From Hymenobacter convexus (GTDB taxonomy: Bacteria > Bacteroidota > Bacteroidia > Cytophagales > Hymenobacteraceae), in assembly GCF_030580955.1 (NCBI RefSeq), contig NZ_JAUQON010000001.1, positions 558,001-622,000 of the forward strand: 64,000 nucleotides of DNA. The letters are read 5' to 3'. The first letter of the stretch is position 1, and the number at the start of each line of letters is the position of its first letter. The notes under the pieces are model-generated. The model did no database searches. It was given only the letters and a program-made list of their open reading frames with translations, and was not told where the DNA came from. Below are positions 6,788-14,629 of this stretch, in pieces. The position numbers and the translations under genes were made by a program.

Positions 6788-6976
6788 ATGGCGAAACGCA
6801 CCTTAAAAGCAGATGCATCACAATCAGCAAGGAAGGCTAATGCTTTCCCTTATCTTGGTACACCCTTAAATGAGCGACTTAAGCATTCAAATAACGTGGA
6901 TTTAACTAACAATCATAAGATTACTGATAAGGGGGCTGGATATTGGGAGATACGTCCGCTTGATGCTTCCTTGTAA
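6788..6976 (+). CDS. Small unknown protein, third gene of the kinase cassette
   Basis: A 62-residue ORF beginning MAKRTLKADASQSARKANAFPYLGTPLNERLKH. An in-frame ATG at 6764 would add eight residues and start 2 bases after the kinase stop. It is basic at the N terminus and has no signal peptide. No family is recognised. The position directly after the kinase and before a strong terminator at 6998-7027 argues that it is translated as part of the same operon, perhaps as a substrate or regulator of the kinase. Confidence 0.5.
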   Translation: MAKRTLKADASQSARKANAFPYLGTPLNERLKHSNNVDLTNNHKITDKGAGYWEIRPLDASL

Positions 6977-6997
6977 AAGCCAACAGAGAAATTACTT

Positions 6998-7027
6998 AAA
7001 AGCCCCGCCCACCCAGCGGGGCTTTTT
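6998..7027 (+). terminator. Terminator closing the kinase cassette
   Basis: An 11-bp perfect GC-rich stem (6998-7008 with 7016-7026) and a T run at 7023-7027. It is followed after 13 bases by TACCTTGC, a promoter-like box in front of the disrupted gene at 7053. Confidence 0.9.
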
Positions 7028-7052
7028 CATGCCCGCCCCCTACCTTGCCTGC

Positions 7053-7352
7053 ATGAAACACCTGCTATTCTAGGCGGCTTTCCTAGCGCTCTGCTTCACG
7101 GCTTCAGCCCTGACCACCCACCCCCGTACCACCCACAAAACCGTCACCCACCACGCGGCGGCCAAAGTCAAGGTAAAGACCAAAAGCAGGTCAGCCACGG
7201 GGCCGAAGGTGTACTACTGCGCCAGCGGCAACACGGTCAAGTACCACGCCTCGCCCGATTGCCGCGGCTTAGCCCAGTGCGGCGCCTCGGTGGTGCCCAT
7301 GAGCCTAGCGGCAGCTCAGCAGCGGATGGACCTTTGCAAGTGGTGCTATTAG
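7053..7352 (+). pseudogene. Small secreted cysteine protein gene broken by an early stop codon
   Basis: From ATG 7053 the frame reads MKHLLF, then TAG at 7071-7073, and continues open for 92 codons to a TAG at 7350. The remainder spells a signal-like hydrophobic stretch (AAFLALCFTASA) and a mature part ending VYYCASGNTVKYHASPDCRGL..., with six cysteines and a CKWCY end. That is a plausible small exported protein. The single stop inside the signal peptide suggests a recent loss, a sequencing error, or a downstream non-ATG start. The following 250 bases to 7602 show no gene. Confidence 0.6.
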
Positions 7353-7602
7353 GAGAAGCATAGCTCCCTACTAGCATGCCATAACCTCGTTAATTTCAGC
7401 CTGCTCTCCAAAAAGGTGCAGTTGGCCTATGGCTACCGGCAGGACAGCTGAGATAGTACGCTGACAGGAAGAATACGGGGCTGTGAACTTTAATAAGCTG
7501 CTCAGCAGAGCTGATGCTTGTTGAACGTGTACAAAGTTGGTGCTTTCTAATGAACTCACGCCGCATTATATCTCATTTCACGCGTTTCTGCGTTAGCTAG
7601 AC

Positions 7603-10212
7603 GTGTCAATTCCCAAGCTACTACGTCTTATTTGCCCGTTGTTTGGCCTACTAGTTTGGGTACGTCCCCATGCAGGCTTGGCGCAAGGCACCTCAGCCGC
7701 GCCCGACTCGTGTTGGCAGCAGGGGTTCGGGGTGCCAGAAGGAACCGATGGGGAAGTTTGGGCGATGGTGTGGGCTCAAGGCAGCCTCTACATTGGTGGC
7801 AGCTTTACAGCGGTAGGTGGAGTGACGGCCCGCAACGTGGCCCGCTGGGACGGCCACCGCTGGCACAGCCTGGGCACAGGCGATGAAAACGGGGTTGGTG
7901 CTCCGTACCGTTTCTATGACGGCCACTGGCAGTACGAGTATGACGCCGGCGTGCGGGCGTTGGCCGTCGCCCCTAACGGGGACGTTTACGTAGGCGGCGA
8001 TTTCGACCGGGCCGGACGAGTGTCGGCCTCCTGCCTGGCCCGTTGGGACGGCCGCCGCTGGAGCGCCGTCGGCGACTTTAGGCACTTAGAGGATTCCATT
8101 TCCCTGCAGCGGGATGCGCAAGCCGCGCGCCGTTGGGAGCAGACTCACCGCTTCAACGCGGAAGATGACCAGCAGGAAAACCGGTACCCGCTCGCGCCCC
8201 CCCCGCGCCGTGTTGTGCGGGCGTTGGCAGTCGCGGCCGATGGCACGCTGTATGCCGGCGGCACCTTTCAGTACGCGGCCAGCGCCTACCCCGCCGATAC
8301 CGTGGCCAGCAGCGTGGCCCGCTGGAACGGCCGGGTCTGGACGGTGCCGGGCCAGGGCGTGCCGGGTACGGTCAACGCGCTGGTCGCCGCCGTGGATGGC
8401 CGGGTCTACGCGGGAGGCGACCTCTGGGACGGGCAGCCCGCCGAGCTCGATGTGCGCGGCCGCGTGGCCTGCTGGGACGGCACCACTTGGCTCACCATCG
8501 GCACGTCCCACAACTACTACGGCTCCGAAATCGGTCAGGGGATTTATGGGGAAGTACAGGCGCTGGCCGTCGCTCCGGGCGGGGAGGTGTACGCCGCCGG
8601 GGACAGCCGCAATTCCATCGACAAGGGCCAGCCGGCGGGCAACGTGGCCCGCTGGAACGGCCACGCCTGGCAATTGCTCGGCCTGGGGCCCTACCGAGGC
8701 ATCATTGGGACCGTCAAGGCCCTGGCGGTGGCCAGCGGGCGGGTGTACGCCGCCGGCAACTTTCAGCAGCCCGGGACTTGGAAGGCTGACGACCCGTGGC
8801 GCGGTAGCCGCATTGCCACCTGGGACGGCCGCGTCTGGCAGCCCCTTGACCCTGCGCTGCCAACGAACCCGGTGCGGCCATCCGAACAATTCAGTGACGT
8901 GGCCGCCCTGGTCGTCGCCCCGACCGGCGAAGTTTATGCGGGCGGCCGGTTGCTGGCAAATGGTTCGTCGCGGGGGGCGCAATACCTAGACCGCTGGGCG
9001 GGCCACCATTGGGACGGCCTGCCCCAAGCCGGGGCGCAGGGCGTGAACGGTGACGTGCTGGCCGTGGCCGTGGCCGCTGGCGGCCGGGTCTACGTCGGCG
9101 GTTCCTTTGGCCGGGTCGGCAATGCGCCCGCCCGCAGCTTGGCGTGCTGGAATGGCCGCGCCTGGAAGCCGCTGCCGCTGGGCTGCTTGGTCGACAACGC
9201 TTGGGGGCCGGTCATTACGGCCCTGGCGGTGGCCACCGACGGGCAACTCTACGCCGGGGCTGGCGCTTACTCCCAAGGCCCGCAGGCCTGCCGCGTAGCG
9301 CGCTGGGATGGCCGGGCCTGGTACCCGCTCGGCACGGGGCTGCGCGCCAATTCGCCGACCGATTTGGTAGACGTGTGGGCACTGGTGGCCGACCGGCGGG
9401 GCGGCGTGTACGTGGGCGGGAATTTCCGCGCGGCCGGCGGCTTGCCCACGCCCAGCGTGGCCCGGTGGACCGGAACGGCTTGGGAAGCCGTGGGGGCGGG
9501 CCTGCCCGACTCTCGGATTACGGCCCTGGCCATCGCGCCAAACGGTGACCTCTACGCAGCTGGCGAAATCAGCCTGCGCAAGGGCTACAGCGAGGAGCTG
9601 GTGATGCGTTGGGATGGCCGCACCTGGAGCCGGGTGGGCGGCTTTGGCAACGGCAATGAGCATTGTGAAAATACGAACAGCGGCGTATTCGCGCTGGTCG
9701 TCGCTCCTAATGGCGAGCTGTATGCTGGCGGCGTGTTCATGGCGGTTTACCAGGCCGGCGTGGAGGTGCCGGCCCGCAACATAGCCCGCTGGGATGGAAC
9801 GGCTTGGCACGCCCTGACGCCTACTCAGGCGGAAGAAGCGGCTGGCAACTGCGAGGGCGTGCACAGCTTGGCCTTTGCCCCTGGCGGCAACCTGTATGTA
9901 GCCGGCGACTTTGCCCAGCTCGGCGGGGTGGCCGCTCGAAACGTGGCCCGCTGGGATGGCGCGGCTTGGCACGCCCTCGGCAGCGGCCTCAACGGCCCGG
10001 CGCTTTCCGTGGCCTCCGTTCCGGGTGGCCGCGTGGTGGTGGGCGGCCGCTTCACCGGATTCGGCGATGCCCGCCGGGCGTCGTTCCACATCGCGGTGCT
10101 CGGCCCCAACCTTTGTCAGCCACTAGGCAACCTGCTCATGCCGCCTCCGGGGGCTCCAGCCCACCACGGTCATCCCAGCGGGCCAGTGCACCGGAAAGGT
10201 GGGCATAATTAA
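7603..10212 (+). CDS. Exported 13-repeat beta-propeller-like protein
   Basis: An 869-residue protein starting with GTG at 7603. MSIPKLLRLICPLFGLLVWVR is a signal peptide ending near GLAQ (about residue 28). The rest is made of about 13 repeats of roughly 60 residues, each built as VxALAVAxxGxVYAGGxF followed by VARWDGxxWxxLG. This is a Kelch/WD-like propeller repeat seen in secreted Bacteroidota proteins. The C-terminal tail is His/Pro/Gly-rich (HHGHPSGPVHRK) and lacks a recognisable T9SS sorting domain, so it may stay periplasmic or be incomplete. The function is unknown; binding of surface polymers or proteins is a guess. The DNA is GC-rich, like the core genome. Confidence 0.75.
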   Translation: MSIPKLLRLICPLFGLLVWVRPHAGLAQGTSAAPDSCWQQGFGVPEGTDGEVWAMVWAQGSLYIGGSFTAVGGVTARNVARWDGHRWHSLGTGDENGVGAPYRFYDGHWQYEYDAGVRALAVAPNGDVYVGGDFDRAGRVSASCLARWDGRRWSAVGDFRHLEDSISLQRDAQAARRWEQTHRFNAEDDQQENRYPLAPPPRRVVRALAVAADGTLYAGGTFQYAASAYPADTVASSVARWNGRVWTVPGQGVPGTVNALVAAVDGRVYAGGDLWDGQPAELDVRGRVACWDGTTWLTIGTSHNYYGSEIGQGIYGEVQALAVAPGGEVYAAGDSRNSIDKGQPAGNVARWNGHAWQLLGLGPYRGIIGTVKALAVASGRVYAAGNFQQPGTWKADDPWRGSRIATWDGRVWQPLDPALPTNPVRPSEQFSDVAALVVAPTGEVYAGGRLLANGSSRGAQYLDRWAGHHWDGLPQAGAQGVNGDVLAVAVAAGGRVYVGGSFGRVGNAPARSLACWNGRAWKPLPLGCLVDNAWGPVITALAVATDGQLYAGAGAYSQGPQACRVARWDGRAWYPLGTGLRANSPTDLVDVWALVADRRGGVYVGGNFRAAGGLPTPSVARWTGTAWEAVGAGLPDSRITALAIAPNGDLYAAGEISLRKGYSEELVMRWDGRTWSRVGGFGNGNEHCENTNSGVFALVVAPNGELYAGGVFMAVYQAGVEVPARNIARWDGTAWHALTPTQAEEAAGNCEGVHSLAFAPGGNLYVAGDFAQLGGVAARNVARWDGAAWHALGSGLNGPALSVASVPGGRVVVGGRFTGFGDARRASFHIAVLGPNLCQPLGNLLMPPPGAPAHHGHPSGPVHRKGGHN

Positions 10213-10334
10213 AACCAACTCTCGGCAATTCTGGTGTGACTTTCATAAACCGGAGTGTGGGGTAGGCTGGGCGTGGCTCCAACTGGCGCGCTAACCCTTA
10301 CAGCGCTTCATCCGAGGGAATAAAGTCAGGATAA

Positions 10335-10359
10335 GAAAGTCCCACCCAGTGGGGCTTTC
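10335..10359 (+). terminator. Weak hairpin followed by a promoter-like box
   Basis: GAAAGTCCC pairs with GGGGCTTTC (one G-U) around a 7-base loop. TTACCTTGCCTCC follows at about 10373, closely resembling CTACCTTGCCTGC at 7040. The remainder of 10213-10439 shows no gene. Confidence 0.45.
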
Positions 10360-10439
10360 ACATACCCATTTCTTACCTTGCCTCCGTTTTGCGTCTCACA
10401 CTGCTCGCGCCATCGCGCGCAACCAACTTCGCTTTTGGC

Positions 10440-10769
10440 ATGGCCTCAAACCAACAATTCGTCGATTTTATATTAGACCAACTAGATGCTTCTGGGCAAG
10501 TTGTAGCGAAGAAGATGTTTGGGGAATACGGCCTCTATTACGGGGACAAGCTGTTTGCGCTGGTCTGTGACAATAAGTTGTATGTGAAACCTACAGCAGC
10601 AGGCAGAATCCACATATCCAGAGTAGTGGAGGCACCGCCTTACCCCGGAGCCAAGCCGAGCTTCTTAATCGAGGAGGGTATGGAGGACCGCGATTGGTTG
10701 AGGGAACTGGTCCAGGTGACCGTTGCAGAGTTACCGCAACCCAAACCCAAGAAGCAGAAGCCAAGCTAG
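10440..10769 (+). CDS. TfoX/Sxy N-terminal-domain protein
   Basis: A 109-residue protein. The start at ATG 10440 (MASNQQFVDFILDQLDASG) fits the family; the longer frame from 10389 adds an unrelated stretch. The TfoX N-terminal domain is clear: KKMFGEYGLYYGDKLFALVCDNKLYVKPT. In Proteobacteria full-length TfoX/Sxy promotes competence gene expression with CRP; single-domain forms in Bacteroidota have no settled role. The C-terminal tail PKPKKQKPS is basic. The gene lies alone between a weak hairpin and the HEPN pair. Confidence 0.8.
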   Translation: MASNQQFVDFILDQLDASGQVVAKKMFGEYGLYYGDKLFALVCDNKLYVKPTAAGRIHISRVVEAPPYPGAKPSFLIEEGMEDRDWLRELVQVTVAELPQPKPKKQKPS

Positions 10770-10874
10770 CGCCCCTCTCCTTAACCGATGCCGATTACGC
10801 GAAGTTGGGCACGCTGGCGAAGGCTGCAATACATCATTGACCGGCTGAAGCAGGATAAATATGCTTTCTTAATT

Positions 10875-11882
10875 ATGGAATTTCCCTTTCCGATATGTCC
10901 CTTAACCGGCATTCCAACACTTGGAAACGCTAGTACCGTGCCGACAGGCAGCCAACAAGTCCTGTACTCCTTTAAGCCAATCGGTCAAGCCATTTTTAGC
11001 CTAGGACAAGCTATCAAACTAAAACTAGACGTTGAGCGGAAGCAACTTGTCCCACGGCCTGATTTAGCTGGACTTTGCCGCGAAGCAGCGGAAAATAATC
11101 AGTCCCCATTTCTTATCACAGGAGAATTGTTCGCTAGGCCACTTTACAACACACCAGATACGTTTGAGGAAAAACAAGACCACTTTTTAAAATTTCTCTA
11201 CCAAAAGGGAGGAAGGGAGCATAAACGACGAGATATTTTTGTCTACAATGATTTCCCCCTCGCCTATACCGGAAGCGCAAAAGAGTTTTTTGAGCTTATC
11301 GAATCGCTTTTAGCTGAAGAACTCATTAGTTGTATTGACCCAGGGGCCGACCTTAATTCGTGGCCCTTCGGAATCCGTGGCGAGTATTATAGTGTGCTTC
11401 TTACTCGCGAAGGAAAGCAGAAAGCAAAGGAGTTATTAGAGGGACCACCTCCATCCTCACCTGCTCAGCCCACCACCATTACGCCTATTTCTCTTTCTAC
11501 GCTTCACCCCGCCGTGCAACAGGCCGCCGGCTCGCGCTTCGCCAGCGCCCACTACGCCGACGCCATCAGCGCCACTTGCACCGCGCTCGACAAGGCGGTG
11601 GCCGCAAAGGCCCAGCGCCTCGACCTCAACGGCAAGCAACTCATGGATGTGGCTTTTACGCCCAAGAATCCGCTAGTGCGTCTGAGCCCGAACGACAACG
11701 AGCAAACCGGCTTCATGCTGCTCTACCAGGGCGTGATGCAGGCCATCCGCAACCACTATGCCCACAACCTGACTGAGGTACCCGCGGCCCGCGCCCTTGA
11801 ATGGTTGGGATTTATTAGTGCTTTGTTCTATAAGCTAGATGAATCTACGGCACCCTCTGATAACATCACTAAAGATAATTGA
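10875..11882 (+). CDS. HEPN-type (TIGR02391/Ymh) protein
   Basis: A 335-residue protein; ATG 10875 (MEFPFPICPLTGIP) is preferred over 10788. Residues about 205-325 match TIGR02391: LHPAVQQAAGSRFASAHYADAISATCTALDKAV, LMDVAF, GFMLLYQGVMQAIRNHYAH. The RN-x2-AH motif (R292-H297) is the HEPN ribonuclease signature. The N-terminal 200 residues are AT-richer and not recognised; CPLTGIP could start a metal-binding loop. It ends 8 bases before the next gene, another HEPN-like protein, so both are co-transcribed. HEPN proteins commonly act in abortive infection or toxin-antitoxin systems; RNA cleavage upon phage attack is an inference. Confidence 0.7.
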   Translation: MEFPFPICPLTGIPTLGNASTVPTGSQQVLYSFKPIGQAIFSLGQAIKLKLDVERKQLVPRPDLAGLCREAAENNQSPFLITGELFARPLYNTPDTFEEKQDHFLKFLYQKGGREHKRRDIFVYNDFPLAYTGSAKEFFELIESLLAEELISCIDPGADLNSWPFGIRGEYYSVLLTREGKQKAKELLEGPPPSSPAQPTTITPISLSTLHPAVQQAAGSRFASAHYADAISATCTALDKAVAAKAQRLDLNGKQLMDVAFTPKNPLVRLSPNDNEQTGFMLLYQGVMQAIRNHYAHNLTEVPAARALEWLGFISALFYKLDESTAPSDNITKDN

Positions 11883-11890
11883 TAGAAAAA

Positions 11891-12817
11891 ATGGATATCA
11901 GCCGCGCTAATTCGATTCAGATGAAGATGCTCGACCATGAACATGGGGCAATGAACAGACTTATCAAGGTTACAACGGCAAGCCTATGGTATTTGTCAGA
12001 AGAATCAACGCTAGGCAAAGCACCCGCTCTCACAGAACTGTTTGATAGTTACCTTCCATATTGGGGTAACCCCCCAATTGCTGAGATGAATGCCACGCAA
12101 AGAGATGTATTTACTTATGAGCTTGGCAGAATGGGTGTTGTTCGGGTTATTTCTGTCCTAGACCACTATATTACAGCTTTATCAGCTGAGATAGATGCCA
12201 TTAACAATATAAGTGGTAGGACATTGTTGGCCATAAGCGGGAAAAGCAATGTCGACAATGATAAACCACCCCGGTTCATTGGTTTTGCCAATAGCATTGG
12301 GCTAAGCCTAACTGAAAGGGAGCAAGCGCTAGGGGAATTCGTCAACGTCCTGAGAAACTGCTGTGCTCATAGAGCGGGACACGCATCACGAAAGCTAGTT
12401 GAGCTGCTTGCTAATAAGCACGTTGAAAATGAGTTGACAATTGTGTCTAGAAGAGATAGGAAAAAGGATTGGACGGCCACTCTGCCTAAACTGGCCATTG
12501 GAGATGAAATTCCCATCAATCCTATCCATGCCATCTGGGCCTCAAGCACATGCTTGAATCTGGCCAGAAGGATAGATGCGTTTGTTCTTGACAAGCTTGG
12601 GAAAAGAGGAATTCTATGTTCAGCGATTCACCATTTACCTAAATCCTACTACCTGGGAAAAGGGATGAATACGTTTGATACCGCTCAAGCGGCAATAAAT
12701 TTTTTGCTGTCACAAATGCGCGTAACAGGGTTTCAGGAGCTGAGCACAATAAAAATGTTGAGAGAGGAGGGGTTGTGGGAAAAGGCTGTAACAGCGTTCG
12801 ATAATATAGTTAGCTGA
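11891..12817 (+). CDS. HEPN-like protein with R-N-x2-A-H motif
   Basis: A 308-residue, AT-rich gene. The ATG at 11891 follows the previous stop by 8 bases; a TTG at 11879 is possible. No full family match is recognised, but LRNCCAHRAGH (R155-H160) in a helical setting (ALGEFVNVLRNCCAH) has the R-N-x2-A-H spacing of HEPN RNases and of the large-HEPN families found in defence islands. The protein is otherwise helical, with a conserved-looking PINPIHAIWASSTCLNLARRI. Base composition unlike the flanking GC-rich genes suggests separate acquisition. Pairing with the TIGR02391 protein may mean a two-subunit toxin or a toxin-regulator pair. Confidence 0.5.
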   Translation: MDISRANSIQMKMLDHEHGAMNRLIKVTTASLWYLSEESTLGKAPALTELFDSYLPYWGNPPIAEMNATQRDVFTYELGRMGVVRVISVLDHYITALSAEIDAINNISGRTLLAISGKSNVDNDKPPRFIGFANSIGLSLTEREQALGEFVNVLRNCCAHRAGHASRKLVELLANKHVENELTIVSRRDRKKDWTATLPKLAIGDEIPINPIHAIWASSTCLNLARRIDAFVLDKLGKRGILCSAIHHLPKSYYLGKGMNTFDTAQAAINFLLSQMRVTGFQELSTIKMLREEGLWEKAVTAFDNIVS

Positions 12818-12848
12818 TTTTTGTTATATAAATTTTACTCATTCTGCC

Positions 12849-13499
12849 ATGCCCACTGACCCACTATCTACCCTGGCCCTTGCCACGGGTGGCGCCTTCC
12901 TAGGCAAGTTCGTTGGCCCGGCGGCCGAATCGATAGGCAAAGTGGCCTGGGAGCGCGCCCAGCAACTTGGCACGAGGGCCCACCAGATGCTCGCCGCTGT
13001 TGGCCGGGAACCCCAGCCGGTCGAGCCAAAAATACTGATACCCCTGGTGCAGGCCGCGGCATTAGAATCGGATGAAACATTAGCGGAGAAATGGGCGGCG
13101 CTGCTGTCGAATGCGGCGGACCCGGAAAAGCGGGCGCAAGTGCAGCCGGGCTTTGTCGAGGTGCTGCGCCAACTCACTCCGATGGATGCGCAAGTTTTGG
13201 AGGAAATGGCTTTGCTGCAGCTACACCCAGAGGATTCATCTATATCAGGATACATCGCCATTCCGTTGCTTTTAAGGCGTTTTCCTAAACTCCAGGAAGA
13301 CGAGTTTCTTATCATAACGGGCAACATAGCCCGGCTGGGCCTGTGCTTAGGCGTAGGGCTACAGGATGTTAAAAAGAAGGGGGCATTCCCTTTTGCCCCT
13401 AATGCCCAATACACCACTATGGGGCCCGGCGTTGACTATCTTCAGCTTACTCCCTTCAGCCGAGCCTTTTTAAGTGCCGTCACTACGCCTGCGTTATAG
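12849..13499 (+). CDS. Abi-alpha family abortive-infection-like protein (DUF4393)
   Basis: A 216-residue protein with the Abi-alpha layout: an N-terminal glycine/alanine-rich segment (LATGGAFLGKFVGPAAESIG), then PKILIPLVQAAALESDETLAEKWAALLSNAADP, then VEVLRQLTPMDAQVLEEMA. The middle motif (E-L-W-A-x-L-L-A pattern) is the most conserved part of the family. Known members are linked to phage exclusion and the mechanism is unresolved. The ATG at 12849 starts the conserved region at the usual place. It lies 31 bases after the HEPN-like gene on the same strand and is followed by a hairpin at about 13524-13555. Confidence 0.75.
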   Translation: MPTDPLSTLALATGGAFLGKFVGPAAESIGKVAWERAQQLGTRAHQMLAAVGREPQPVEPKILIPLVQAAALESDETLAEKWAALLSNAADPEKRAQVQPGFVEVLRQLTPMDAQVLEEMALLQLHPEDSSISGYIAIPLLLRRFPKLQEDEFLIITGNIARLGLCLGVGLQDVKKKGAFPFAPNAQYTTMGPGVDYLQLTPFSRAFLSAVTTPAL

Positions 13500-13523
13500 C
13501 TTAGCCTTCAGTATAAGTTGCGG

Positions 13524-13555
13524 AAACCCCCGGCCCATCAGTTGGGGCTTTTTCG
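13524..13555 (+). terminator. Hairpin with T run after the Abi-alpha gene
   Basis: AACCCCCGG...TTGGGGCTTTTT forms a short GC stem with a five-T run. TAGCTTGG follows within 10 bases and could be the -7 box for the DUF2971 gene, repeating the terminator-promoter arrangement seen at 6998 and 10335. Confidence 0.5.
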
Positions 13556-13584
13556 TAGCTTGGCAACATAACAACTATTCCTCG

Positions 13585-14586
13585 ATGATTGCCTACAAGT
13601 ACCGTGGCGGCTATACCTTCAACCGAGACCTCGACTCTATTGCTGGTGACTACTTTTTCGCAGCTGGTATAGATAAGCTCAACGACCCTTTTGAGGCCAC
13701 ATATTCCATTGCGCCTATTAAGGATTTCATCAAGTTTGTGGAGCTGCTGATTGGCCGAGAGCCCAACTTGATAGGGATGAAGGAATCGCTACACCGTGCC
13801 TTGTCCAGCACTGGCAAAGCGGGTATTTTCTCCTTAGCTGCACGACCTGACGATTTAAAGCTCTGGTCTCACTACGCAAGTAATCATACGGGCTTTTGTG
13901 TAGGCTACGAAGTAGAGCAGTTGGAAAAATTCAACAGCGATGCCCGCTATACCAACTACAAAATCCAAGTCGAATACTCAGAACGGCCCGCCACCTTGGA
14001 CCTAGCGGACATAACGGGCAGGAACATCGTTACTTTTCTGCAAAAGACAATTGGCACGAAGCATCCAGAGTGGGAACACGAAGCCGAAACCAGAATCATT
14101 ACCGACGCAGTGGGGCCGATGCCTCACGATTTTAGGGCTATCAAGTCCATTCACTTCGGGCTGCATATGCCCCTAGAGCAGATGGAGGCGGTGATGGAGC
14201 GCATGCAAGGGCGCGGAATTGCTTACTACAAAATGCACCGGAGCGCCGTTGCTTACGGCCTTAGGGCAGTGCCTGTGACCGACATATTTGCCGATGCGCC
14301 TCGTTACCTGTACCGCGTAGGTCCTATAGGGGAAAACCCATTCGACACGTATACAGAAGGAACGGAGAAGGAGGAAGTGTTGCCCTACATACATAGGGCG
14401 GTCGAGGTGCAGCGTCGAGACCCATATTGTTCAAAAGTAGAGTACGCTGAGCGTTGCATAGGTCAGGACCGGCCGGGGCAGATTTATGTTCATTATCGGT
14501 ATAATGAAAGCTATTATAACCGCTACTTTACTAGAGAGGAGATTGATAAACTATATGCTCTTATTTCCGACTTGCAGACAATATAA
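13585..14586 (+). CDS. DUF2971 protein
   Basis: A 333-residue protein; ATG 13585 (MIAYKYRGGYTF) is chosen because DUF2971 begins with YKY. Family marks in order: FAAGIDKLNDPFEA, GIFSLAARPDDLKLWSHYASNHTGFCVGYE, VEYSERP, and KHPEWEHEAETRII. DUF2971 proteins are widespread and often lie in defence or mobile regions; their activity is unknown. The C-terminal 90 residues (from IHRAVEVQRRDPYCSKVEYAERC) go beyond the domain and are not recognised. The gene stands between the Abi-alpha gene and the convergent nuclease-like gene. Confidence 0.8.
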   Translation: MIAYKYRGGYTFNRDLDSIAGDYFFAAGIDKLNDPFEATYSIAPIKDFIKFVELLIGREPNLIGMKESLHRALSSTGKAGIFSLAARPDDLKLWSHYASNHTGFCVGYEVEQLEKFNSDARYTNYKIQVEYSERPATLDLADITGRNIVTFLQKTIGTKHPEWEHEAETRIITDAVGPMPHDFRAIKSIHFGLHMPLEQMEAVMERMQGRGIAYYKMHRSAVAYGLRAVPVTDIFADAPRYLYRVGPIGENPFDTYTEGTEKEEVLPYIHRAVEVQRRDPYCSKVEYAERCIGQDRPGQIYVHYRYNESYYNRYFTREEIDKLYALISDLQTI

Positions 14587-14629
14587 TACAAAGCCGCAGC
14601 CTCAACCAGGAGCTTGAAACTGTTGCTTT

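Noticed and set aside
8086..10089. Long minus-strand frames opposite the propeller protein
   Set aside because: They mirror the repeat periodicity of the plus-strand gene and show no signal, domain or start context of their own.
10788..10874. N-terminal extension of the first HEPN gene
   Set aside because: The open frame upstream of ATG 10875 gives a sequence unlike the rest, and the internal ATG fits better.
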